From Streptomyces fumigatiscleroticus (GTDB lineage: Bacteria > Actinomycetota > Actinomycetes > Streptomycetales > Streptomycetaceae): a DNA stretch of 64,000 nt. Each line of letters begins with the position of its first letter. The first letter of the stretch is position 1. The position numbers and the translations under genes were made by a program. The stretch spans positions 124,001-188,000 of the forward strand of contig NZ_BMQF01000018.1 of assembly GCF_014647975.1 (NCBI RefSeq). The letters run 5' to 3'. Positions 7,934 through 14,715 of the stretch are shown piece by piece. The notes under the pieces are model-generated. The model was given only the letters and a program-made list of their open reading frames with translations, made no database searches and was not told the origin of the DNA.

Positions 7934-8449
7934 CTACGTCCGGGTCGCCGGGTCGCGTTCGTGGACATGGACCACCGGAAGGCCGTCGTTCTCCTCGACG
8001 CGCCAGTAGTGGGCGATACCCGCCTCCGCGTACTTCCGCGGTTTCACCTCACGGTCCCGGTCCCGCGAGTCGTCGGAGACGACCTCGACGGCGATCAGGA
8101 CGTCTTGCGGCCGGAACCAGGTCTGCCGCGGCCCGGTGTCCGTGTCCGCGTCCTCACCGACCACCAGGACATCGGGCTCCGGCCGGTTGCGCTCGTTGAG
8201 CTTGATGGTCATTTCCCGGATGGCGTCCCACTCGTCCGGCACCTGCGAGCGCAGGGTGTGTGCCATCGAGTCGATGGCACGCGAGTGGAAACGCGTCTGC
8301 GGACTCCCGAAGACAAGACTCCCGTCGATCAGCTCCGTGTGCGGAGGCAGGTTGGGAAGCTCGTCGAGGTCGTCCGCCGTCCAGCCGCCCTGAGGCGGAC
8401 GGGGCCACTGGTAGTCGTCGTCCAGCCCGTAGTCGCGTTCGGCGCTCAT
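7934..8449 (-). CDS. Uma2-family endonuclease-like protein, truncated by an in-frame TAG
   Basis: 171 residues remain. Uma2 (DUF820) proteins have a PD-(D/E)XK fold. Visible motifs are ELIDGSLVF, RPEPDVLVVG with the catalytic Asp, VLIAVEVVS with the catalytic Glu, and REVKPRKYAEAG followed by HYWRV. The ORF stops at TAG (7934-7936) right after DPATRT. The same frame continues with V-L-T-GIFHNRLKL and PVAIDLT, the standard Uma2 C-terminal strand, so the TAG replaces what is normally a sense codon. I prefer ATG at 8449, with GGGAG 6 bases upstream, over the earlier 8506. It is either a decayed gene or a shortened product. Confidence 0.8.
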   Translation of the reverse strand: MSAERDYGLDDDYQWPRPPQGGWTADDLDELPNLPPHTELIDGSLVFGSPQTRFHSRAIDSMAHTLRSQVPDEWDAIREMTIKLNERNRPEPDVLVVGEDADTDTGPRQTWFRPQDVLIAVEVVSDDSRDRDREVKPRKYAEAGIAHYWRVEENDGLPVVHVHERDPATRT

Positions 8450-8605
8450 GATTGCTCCCATGCGCTGGAGTCTGTCCGGTGCGGCCGGCGTACCCAGGAC
8501 GAACACCGGCCCGGCGCTCCATCAGGTGATACGGCGACGTGCCGTTGACCTCCCCCCTCGGCTCCTCTCGGGCGCACGCCCGGCCGACAAGTGCCGCGCG
8601 GGGGA

Positions 8606-8634
8606 TTGACGGGCTTGCTGACACGCAGTCTCAT
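8606..8634 (+). promoter_or_regulatory. Putative housekeeping promoter for the AurF-like gene
   Basis: TTGACG at 8606-8611 is followed 17 bases later by TCTCAT at 8629-8634. The spacing is ideal and the -35 is good, but the -10 is weak. The start codon at 8696 is 62 bases downstream of the -10. Confidence 0.35.
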
Positions 8635-8695
8635 AAGACGAGTGGGTGACCGCGGGTAACCCGGACGCCATCCGTACGACGAGGTAGGGACAGCC

Positions 8696-9634
8696 ATGAC
8701 GACCCTGACGGAAGCCGACGCGCTCGACGGACTGCGCGACGCCCTCGGCCTGCTCAAGGACCGGGAGCAGGTGGCCGAGCGGTTGCTCGCCTCTTCCGCC
8801 AAGCACTCCTTCGACCCGGACAAGGAGCTGGACTGGGAGGCGCCCTTCGAGGAGGGCAAGTGGTTCTGGCCGCCGGAGCTGGTCTCGCTCTACGACACCC
8901 CGATGTGGAAGCGGATGAGCGAGGAGCAGCGGATCCTGCTCTCCCGGCACGAGGCCGCGGCGCTCGCCTCGCTCGGCATCTGGTTCGAGATCATCCTGAT
9001 GCAGCTGCTCTGCCGGCACATCTACGACAAGGCGGCGACCAGCGCCCATGTGCGCTATGCGCTGACCGAGATCGAGGACGAGTGCCGGCACTCCAAGATG
9101 TTCGCCCGGCTGATATCCCGCGGCGGCACCCCCTGGTACCCGGTGAGCCCGGTCCACCAGCAGCTGGGCCGCCTGTTCAAGACGGTCTCCACCACGCCCG
9201 GCTCCTTCACCGCCACGCTGCTCGGCGAGGAGGTCCTGGACTGGATGCAGCGGCTGACCTTCCCCGACGAGCGGGTGCAGCCGCTGATCCGGGGCGTGAC
9301 GCGCATCCACGTCGTGGAGGAGGCGCGCCATGTGCGCTACGCGCGCGAGGAGCTGCGGCGGCAGATGGTGACGGCTCCGAAGTGGTCGCGGGAGTTCACC
9401 CGGATCACCTCCGGCGAGTTCGCGCGGGTCTTCTCCGTCGCCTTCGTCAACCCCGAGGTCTACACCAACGTGGGACTGGACAAGCGGGAGGCCATGGCCC
9501 AGGTCAAGGCCAGCGGGCACCGGCGGGAGGTCATGCAGAACGGCTCGAAGCGGCTGACCGACTTCCTGGACGACATCGGCGTGCTGCGGGGCGTGGGACG
9601 GCGGCTGTGGCGGTCCTCCGGGCTGCTGGCCTGA
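8696..9634 (+). CDS. AurF-like diiron N-oxygenase family protein
   Basis: Protein of 312 residues. It is mostly helical with the ferritin-like iron ligand sets of the p-aminobenzoate N-oxygenase family: an SRHEAAA helix, EIEDECRHSKMF, LLGEEVLDW and HVVEEARHVRYAREE. Characterised AurF converts an aromatic amine to a nitro group, but most genomic homologues have no known substrate and no biosynthetic cluster surrounds this one. ATG at 8696 follows GAGGTAGGGACAGCC. The TetR-family gene 60 bases downstream on the same strand may control it. Confidence 0.88.
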   Translation: MTTLTEADALDGLRDALGLLKDREQVAERLLASSAKHSFDPDKELDWEAPFEEGKWFWPPELVSLYDTPMWKRMSEEQRILLSRHEAAALASLGIWFEIILMQLLCRHIYDKAATSAHVRYALTEIEDECRHSKMFARLISRGGTPWYPVSPVHQQLGRLFKTVSTTPGSFTATLLGEEVLDWMQRLTFPDERVQPLIRGVTRIHVVEEARHVRYAREELRRQMVTAPKWSREFTRITSGEFARVFSVAFVNPEVYTNVGLDKREAMAQVKASGHRREVMQNGSKRLTDFLDDIGVLRGVGRRLWRSSGLLA

Positions 9635-9687
9635 GTGCGGTGCCCGCCGGGCCCGCGCCCGGGAACCCACCGTAGGGCACCGGTTAC

Positions 9688-9710
9688 CCTGCGGGGCATG
9701 ACCCCGCAGG
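9688..9710. promoter_or_regulatory. Perfect inverted repeat spanning a start codon
   Basis: CCTGCGGGG at 9688-9696 and CCCCGCAGG at 9702-9710 form 9-bp perfect arms around a 5-base centre (CATGA) that contains the TetR gene's ATG (9698-9700). In DNA it could be the regulator's own operator; in RNA it would be a stable hairpin that hides the start codon. Confidence 0.55.
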
Positions 9711-10351
9711 CCTCCACCCCCGCCTACCGCCGGCTCAGTGTCGAGGAGCGCCGCAGCCAGCTCCTCGACGCCGCCCTCGCCCTCTTCGCGCACCGCGCGC
9801 CGGAGGAGGTCTCGCTGGACGACGTGGCGGAGCAGGCCGGTGTGTCGCGGCCCCTGGTGTACCGGTACTTCCCGGGCGGCAAGCAGCAGTTGTACGAGGC
9901 CGCCCTCAGGTCGGCCGCCGACGAACTGCGGCACTGCTTCGACGAGCCGCGCCAGGGCCCGCTGCTCGCCCGGCTGACCCGGGCCCTGGACCGCTATCTC
10001 GCCTTCGTCGACGAGCACGACACCGGCTTCAGCGCCCTGCTCCAGGGCGGCAGCGTGGCCGAGACCTCCCGGACCACCGCCATAGTGGACGGCGTGCGCC
10101 GGGCCGCCGCCGAGCACATCATGAGCCACCTGGAGGTCGCCGAGCCTGGCCCACGGCTGAGGATGACCGTCCGGATGTGGATCACGGCGGTGGAGGCCGC
10201 CTCGCTGATCTGGCTCGACGAGGCCAAGGAACCGCCCGTCGACGAGTTGCGGGACTGGCTGGTGGAGCAGTTCGCCGCCGTGCTGTCGGTCACCGGCCGG
10301 CGCGACCCGCAGACCGCGGAGCTGGTCCGGCTGCTGGCCGAGGATGCCTGA
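9698..10351 (+). CDS. TetR-family transcriptional regulator
   Basis: Protein of 217 residues. The N-terminal HTH is complete: RRSQLLDAALALFAHRAPEEVSLDDVAEQAGVSRPLVYRYFPGGKQQLYEAAL. The divergent helical ligand domain has the usual tail of tryptophan and aliphatic residues (VRMWITAVEAASLIWL). I chose ATG at 9698 because the protein then begins a normal distance before the HTH; the longer frame to 9635 adds only low-complexity sequence. It lies downstream of the AurF-like gene, and its start codon sits inside a 9-bp inverted repeat. Confidence 0.9.
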   Translation: MTPQASTPAYRRLSVEERRSQLLDAALALFAHRAPEEVSLDDVAEQAGVSRPLVYRYFPGGKQQLYEAALRSAADELRHCFDEPRQGPLLARLTRALDRYLAFVDEHDTGFSALLQGGSVAETSRTTAIVDGVRRAAAEHIMSHLEVAEPGPRLRMTVRMWITAVEAASLIWLDEAKEPPVDELRDWLVEQFAAVLSVTGRRDPQTAELVRLLAEDA

Positions 10352-10685
10352 GACTGGTGCCGTGAAGAGCGAAGACACCCCCTTCGAGGGCGGGCCCATG
10401 GACGGGCGGGTGCTGCCCGTGCTGCTCGGGCCCACCGGGCACCCCCCGAAGACCTACCGCATCCCCGTCCCCTCCCCCGGTGGCGCGCCGCCCACGGTGC
10501 TGGTCTACCGGCGCGTGCCCCGGGACCAGAGCAAGTACGGGCTGGTCCGCGGATGGAAGTACGCCTACGACCCCGAGGGCGCCCGGGGCGGCCGGCTCAG
10601 ATGGCCGTGGTCACGTCCGGACACCGCGCCGGAGACCGGGCCGGACGCCACGCCGGGCGGCAAGCGGGACGACGCCGACGGGTGA
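10344..10685 (+). CDS. Small conserved-looking protein of unknown function
   Basis: Protein of 113 residues with no membrane segment. The centre (GGPMDGRVLPVLLGPTGHPPKTYRIPVP, then VLVYRRVPRD, KYGLVRGWKYAYDPEG) has well-spaced hydrophobic strands. The C-terminal 30 residues are low complexity. ATG at 10344 overlaps the TetR stop (10349-10351), implying coupling; an alternative GTG is at 10362. I do not recognise the family. Coding potential is good, given the G/C third positions and an operon-like overlap. Confidence 0.65.
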   Translation: MPETGAVKSEDTPFEGGPMDGRVLPVLLGPTGHPPKTYRIPVPSPGGAPPTVLVYRRVPRDQSKYGLVRGWKYAYDPEGARGGRLRWPWSRPDTAPETGPDATPGGKRDDADG

Positions 10686-10788
10686 CCCCGTTGCGCCGAA
10701 CCGCGCACAGTCGGCGCGCGCGAGGACGCATGCCCGCCCGATGCTCGCGGTGCGGAGCGGACGGGCCGCCCGCATCGGAGGTGATGGC

Positions 10789-11925
10789 GTGTCAGGCAAG
10801 CTTCTGCTTCTGGCCGGTACGGCGGCGGTGGCGGCCCAGGCGGTGCTCGTACCCGTGCCGGCGGCGGCCGTGCCCGAGCCCCGCGACCGGTCCGTGGCCA
10901 CGCTGCTGACGGACCTTCAGCGGCTGTACCGGGAGGCCGAGCGGGCCACCGAGACCTACAACGCCACCGAGGAACGGCTGAAGCAGCGGCGTGCCGAGGC
11001 CCGGCGGCTGGACGCCGCGCTGGCCCGGACCCGGCTGTCCCTGCACGACAGCCGCGGCGCGGCGGGACGGCTGGCCCGGCAGCAGTACCAGACCAGCACC
11101 GACATCTCCCCCTACGTACGGCTGCTGCTCGCGCGCAGTCCGCAGCACGCGCTCGACCAGGGGCATGTCATCGGGCGGCTGGCGCGGGAGCGGGCCGAGA
11201 CGGTGGGCCGGCTGACCGGCGGCGAGAAGAGGGCCGGTGAACTGGCCCGCCGGGCACGCAAGGCGCTGGACGACCAGCTCTCGCTGACCGAGCGGCGGAG
11301 AAGGGAACGGGACGATGTGCGCGAGCGGCTGGACAGGGTGGAGGAGCTGCTCTCCTCGCTCGACGCCGACCGGCTGTCGGCGCTGGCGGCGTACGAGCGG
11401 CGCGGGATCGCGAAGGCGCAGCGCCGGTTCGTGGCCTCCGGTGCGCTGAGCAGCGTGCGCAGCCCCTCGAAGGAGGGCGAGCGGGCGGTGCGCTTCGCCG
11501 TGCGGCAGCTCGGCAAGCCCTACGCGTGGGGCGCCGCGGGGCCCGCCGCCTACGACTGCTCGGGGCTGACCTCCGATGCCTGGGAACACGCCGGGACGCC
11601 CATCCCGCGGACCAGCCAGGAGCAGTGGGCCCGGCTGAAGCGGATCCCGCTCGACCGGCTGCGCCCCGGCGACCTGGTGATCTACTTCCCCGAGGCCACG
11701 CACGTCGCCCTCTACCTCGGCGACGGGCGGGTGCTCCAGGCACCGCGGCCCGGCGCCCGGGTCAAGGTGTCGCCGATCGCGGCCAACCCGGTGCTCGGCG
11801 CCGTACGGCCCGACCCCGGTGGGAAGCCCCTGCGGCGGTATGCGCCGCCGGAGCTTCCCGAGGGTGCCGGGAGGGGGTCCGACGAGGGCTACGCGCCCGC
11901 GGCCCCCGAGACCTCCATCAGGTAA
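10789..11925 (+). CDS. Secreted NlpC/P60 peptidoglycan endopeptidase with coiled coil
   Basis: Protein of 378 residues. The signal peptide ends near residue 28. A long coiled coil (about 35-220) is rich in Arg/Glu/Leu, as in RipA/CwlO-type hydrolases. The C-terminal NlpC/P60 domain has Cys257 in YDCSGLT and His305 in THVALYLG. It cleaves stem peptides of peptidoglycan. GTG at 10789 is supported by GGAGGT 6 bases upstream. The longer frame to 10480 overlaps the previous gene in another phase and is not used. Its 3' end overlaps the end of the convergent monooxygenase gene by 37 bp. Confidence 0.9.
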   Translation: MSGKLLLLAGTAAVAAQAVLVPVPAAAVPEPRDRSVATLLTDLQRLYREAERATETYNATEERLKQRRAEARRLDAALARTRLSLHDSRGAAGRLARQQYQTSTDISPYVRLLLARSPQHALDQGHVIGRLARERAETVGRLTGGEKRAGELARRARKALDDQLSLTERRRRERDDVRERLDRVEELLSSLDADRLSALAAYERRGIAKAQRRFVASGALSSVRSPSKEGERAVRFAVRQLGKPYAWGAAGPAAYDCSGLTSDAWEHAGTPIPRTSQEQWARLKRIPLDRLRPGDLVIYFPEATHVALYLGDGRVLQAPRPGARVKVSPIAANPVLGAVRPDPGGKPLRRYAPPELPEGAGRGSDEGYAPAAPETSIR

Positions 11926-13151
11926 GCCTCGGTCTTCTTCGGGTCGTAGAAGAAGTCCTCGAAGTCGGCCGGGTCGTTGAAGGCGTTGGCGAAGCGGTCG
12001 GCGACCGGCTGGAGCTGGCCGGCGGCGCCGATCAGGTTCAGGACGTGCTCGGGCGGCGGGGCGAGCATGGCGTTGGTCCACTTGGTGACGTGCTGGGCGG
12101 TCTCCCAGTAGCGGTCGAAGGTGGCCTGCATCCACTCCTCGTCGAACGGCTTGTCGCCGTGGGCCAGGATGGAGTCGAGGTAGGCGGCCGCGCACTTGGA
12201 GGCGGAGTTGGAGCCCTGGCCGGTGATCGGGTCGTTGGCGACGACCACGTCGGCGACGCCGAGGACCAGCCCGCCGCCGGGGAGGCGGCCGATCGGGTTG
12301 CGCACGGTGGGGGCGTAGCGGCCGGAGAGCGTGCCGCCGGCGTCGGTCAGTTCGACGTTGGTGGCCCGCGCGTACTCCCAGGGCACGAACTTCTCCATCA
12401 GCTCCAGGGTGAGGGAGAGGTGCTCGGCCGGGTCCTTGATGCCGTTGAAGACGTCCAGCGGGCCGCCGGGGATGCCCTCCCAGAAGAGGATGTCGGCGCG
12501 GCCGGAGAGGGTGAAGGTCGGCATGATGAACAGCTCGCCGACGCCGGGGACCAGATTGCAGCGGACCGCGTCGAACTCCGGGTGCTCCGGGCGCGGGCCC
12601 AGTCCGTGGACGTAGGCCACCGCCAGGGCGCGCTGGGGCTCGCTGTACGGGGAGCGGGAGGCGTCCCGGCCGAACATCTGGACCAGTTCGCCCTTGCCCG
12701 CGGAGACCAGGACCAGGTCGTAGGTGCGGGAGAAGTAGTCGAGGTCGCCGACCGCGGCGCCGTGGATGACCAGCTGGCCGCCGCGCTGCGCGAAGGTCTC
12801 CATCCAGCCGGCCATCTTCACCCGCTGGTCGACGGATTGCGCGAACCCGTCCAGCCTGCCCACCCAGTCGATGGCGCGCTGCGTCGGGCCCGGGTCGTGC
12901 GAGCCGGGGGCCGCGACCGAGACGCCGAGTCCCTCGATCCTCGGGGCCTGGGACTCCCAGAAGTTCAGCTTCAGGTCGCGCTCGTGCTGGAGCGCGGTGT
13001 GGAACATGCACTGCGTCGACATGACCCGGCCCGAGCGGATCTCGTCCGCGGTCCGGTTGGACATCAGGGTGACCTCGTACCCGTGCGACTGGAGGCCGAG
13101 GGCGAGCTGGAGACCGGACTGACCGGCTCCTACGACGAGTATCTTCCGCAT
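11889..13151 (-). CDS. StyA-like FAD monooxygenase downstream of the conservon
   Basis: Protein of 420 residues. It starts with the Rossmann FAD motif VVGAGQSGLQLALGL. Further landmarks are the StyA-family GRV-MSTQCMFHTALQHE segment, GELFIMPTFTLSGRADILFWE and the second FAD-contacting motif DPITGQGSNSASKCA. Styrene-monooxygenase-type proteins take reduced FAD from a separate reductase, and no styB-like reductase is encoded here. It lies 34 bases downstream of the conservon GTPase gene on the same strand, so it is probably co-transcribed and takes the position a P450 (cvnE) has in some conservons. The substrate is unknown. Confidence 0.85.
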   Translation of the reverse strand: MRKILVVGAGQSGLQLALGLQSHGYEVTLMSNRTADEIRSGRVMSTQCMFHTALQHERDLKLNFWESQAPRIEGLGVSVAAPGSHDPGPTQRAIDWVGRLDGFAQSVDQRVKMAGWMETFAQRGGQLVIHGAAVGDLDYFSRTYDLVLVSAGKGELVQMFGRDASRSPYSEPQRALAVAYVHGLGPRPEHPEFDAVRCNLVPGVGELFIMPTFTLSGRADILFWEGIPGGPLDVFNGIKDPAEHLSLTLELMEKFVPWEYARATNVELTDAGGTLSGRYAPTVRNPIGRLPGGGLVLGVADVVVANDPITGQGSNSASKCAAAYLDSILAHGDKPFDEEWMQATFDRYWETAQHVTKWTNAMLAPPPEHVLNLIGAAGQLQPVADRFANAFNDPADFEDFFYDPKKTEAYLMEVSGAAGA

Positions 13152-13185
13152 GCGGGGGTGCTCTCCTAGGGAATGGACGGTGGGC

Positions 13186-13824
13186 CTACTCGGGGGTTTC
13201 CTCGAGCGCGTGGGCCACGAGGGCCAGGAGGGTCTCGATGACCGAGATCCGGCGCCGCGCGTCCATGATCATTACAGGTATGTGGCGCGGGATCGTCAGC
13301 GCCTCCCGGACGTCCTCCGCCTCGAACCGCTCGCTGCCGTCGAAGTGGTTGACCGCGACGACGTACGGCAGTCCGCAGCTCTCGAAGTAGTCCAGCGCCG
13401 GCCAGCTGTCCTTCAGCCGGCGGGTGTCGGCCATCACGACGGCACCGATCGCGCCGCGCACCAGGTCGTCCCACATGAACCAGAACCGCTGCTGGCCCGG
13501 CGTGCCGAAGAGGTAGAGCACCAGGTCGTCGTCGAGCGTGATGCGGCCGAAGTCCATGGCCACGGTGGTGGTGAGCTTGCCCGGCGTGGCGGAGAGGTCG
13601 TCGGTCTCCTCGCTCGCCTGGGTCATCAGCGCCTCGGTCTGCAGGGGCGTGATCTCCGAGACGGCGGTGACCAGCGTCGTCTTGCCGACGCCGAAGCCGC
13701 CCGCCACCACGATCTTCGTGGCGACGGGAGCCCGGGTGCGGTCCGTCTGCCAGGGCCGCAGATGCTCCTCCTCGTCGAGGAGCGGGGAGACGCCGGGAGC
13801 GACGTCAGAGACGACGGAGTCCAC
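13186..13824 (-). CDS. cvnD: Conservon GTP-binding protein (CvnD)
   Basis: Protein of 212 residues. The P-loop is GGFGVGKTT at residues 42-50. The switch II equivalent is FGTPGQQRFWFMWDDL, where the catalytic glutamine position is QQ. The specificity motif is NHFD instead of NKxD. This family is the small GTPase output of conservons and associates with the membrane through its partners. It overlaps the DUF742 gene by 20 bp and is the fourth gene of the operon running from 17525 to 13186. Confidence 0.93.
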   Translation of the reverse strand: MDSVVSDVAPGVSPLLDEEEHLRPWQTDRTRAPVATKIVVAGGFGVGKTTLVTAVSEITPLQTEALMTQASEETDDLSATPGKLTTTVAMDFGRITLDDDLVLYLFGTPGQQRFWFMWDDLVRGAIGAVVMADTRRLKDSWPALDYFESCGLPYVVAVNHFDGSERFEAEDVREALTIPRHIPVMIMDARRRISVIETLLALVAHALEETPE

Positions 13825-14215
13825 TCAGCACCCTTTCCAGCAGAGCGCGGTCCGGCCGGCCCGTGCCGTGGCCGGTTCCCGTGCCGTACACACGGATCTT
13901 TCCCTGGTCCGCGAGGTCGCTGAGGAGCACGCGGACCACGCCGAGCGGCATCTTCAGCAGCGCGGCGATCTCGGCCACCGTACGCATCCGGCGGCAGAGT
14001 TCGACGATGGCCCTCATCTCCGGCATGACGCGGGTGGTGAGGTTGCCGTTCGTCAGTTCCTTGCGCTCCTCCGGGGCCTCCAGGGCCGCCACGAACGTCT
14101 CGACGAGCAGGACGTGGCCGAAGCGGGTGCGGCCGCCGGTGAGCGAGTAGGGGCGTACGCGGGCGGGCTTGCGGTCGCCGCCGCGTACGGGGAGCTGCTT
14201 CTTGGAACTGGTCAC
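13805..14215 (-). CDS. cvnC: Conservon DUF742 protein (CvnC)
   Basis: Protein of 136 residues. The N-terminus contains VRPYSLTGGRTRFG, the DUF742 signature. It is followed by a winged-helix-like second half (IVELCRRMRTVAEIAALLKMPLGVVRVLLSDLADQGKIRVY). In characterised conservons it forms a membrane-proximal complex with the kinase, roadblock protein and GTPase. It overlaps the roadblock gene by 4 bp and the GTPase gene by 20 bp, consistent with tight translational coupling. Confidence 0.93.
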   Translation of the reverse strand: MTSSKKQLPVRGGDRKPARVRPYSLTGGRTRFGHVLLVETFVAALEAPEERKELTNGNLTTRVMPEMRAIVELCRRMRTVAEIAALLKMPLGVVRVLLSDLADQGKIRVYGTGTGHGTGRPDRALLERVLSGLRRL

Positions 14216-14715
14216 CGGGCGCTCCCCGTCGACTCGGACTCCAGGGATTTTCGCAGTTCGCTGCGGAGTTCGGGGGTCAGGACATGCCCGGCCCGGCCCA
14301 CGAACAGCGCCATGTGGTAGGCGACGACGCTCATGTCGCAGTCCGCCGATCCGTGCACACCGAGCAGCGAGCCGTCGCTGATCGACATCACGAACAGACT
14401 GCCCTCGTCCATCGCGACCATCGTGTGCTTGACGTTGCCGTACTCCATCAGCTTGGCCGCGCCGACGGTCAGGCTGCCGATGCCGGAGACGATGGTGGCC
14501 AGGTCGGCGGCGGAGCCGCGCGGACCGGTCCGCCGCTGCCCCTGGCCCTGGCGTGCCTCGTCGTTCCGGCCGGGGTCGGAGGAGAGCAGCAGCAGGCCGT
14601 CGGAGGAGACCACCGCGACCGAGAGGATGCCGGGCACCTCCTCGACGAGATTGGTCAGCAGCCAGTGCAGATTGCGGGCCTCACTGCTCAGTCCGAAGGT
14701 ACTGGGCGCGGTCAA
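14212..14715 (-). CDS. cvnB: Conservon roadblock/LC7 protein (CvnB)
   Basis: Protein of 167 residues. It has the roadblock/LC7 fold pattern: LHWLLTNLVEEVPGILSVAVVSSDGLLLLSSD, then ADLATIVSGIGSLTVGAAKLM, then MVAMDEGSLFVMSISDGSLLGV. A charged Gln/Arg/Gly insertion of about 20 residues (around 50-67) interrupts the usual spacing. The C-terminal tail (LTPELRSELRKSLES) is also typical. Roadblock proteins act as regulators or scaffolds for the GTPase. It overlaps the kinase gene by 4 bp. Confidence 0.93.
   Translation of the reverse strand: MTAPSTFGLSSEARNLHWLLTNLVEEVPGILSVAVVSSDGLLLLSSDPGRNDEARQGQGQRRTGPRGSAADLATIVSGIGSLTVGAAKLMEYGNVKHTMVAMDEGSLFVMSISDGSLLGVHGSADCDMSVVAYHMALFVGRAGHVLTPELRSELRKSLESESTGSAR

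Noticed and set aside
10480..10788. N-terminal extension of the NlpC/P60 gene
   Set aside because: It overlaps the preceding small gene in another frame, and GTG 10789 has a near-ideal ribosome site and places the signal peptide at the start.
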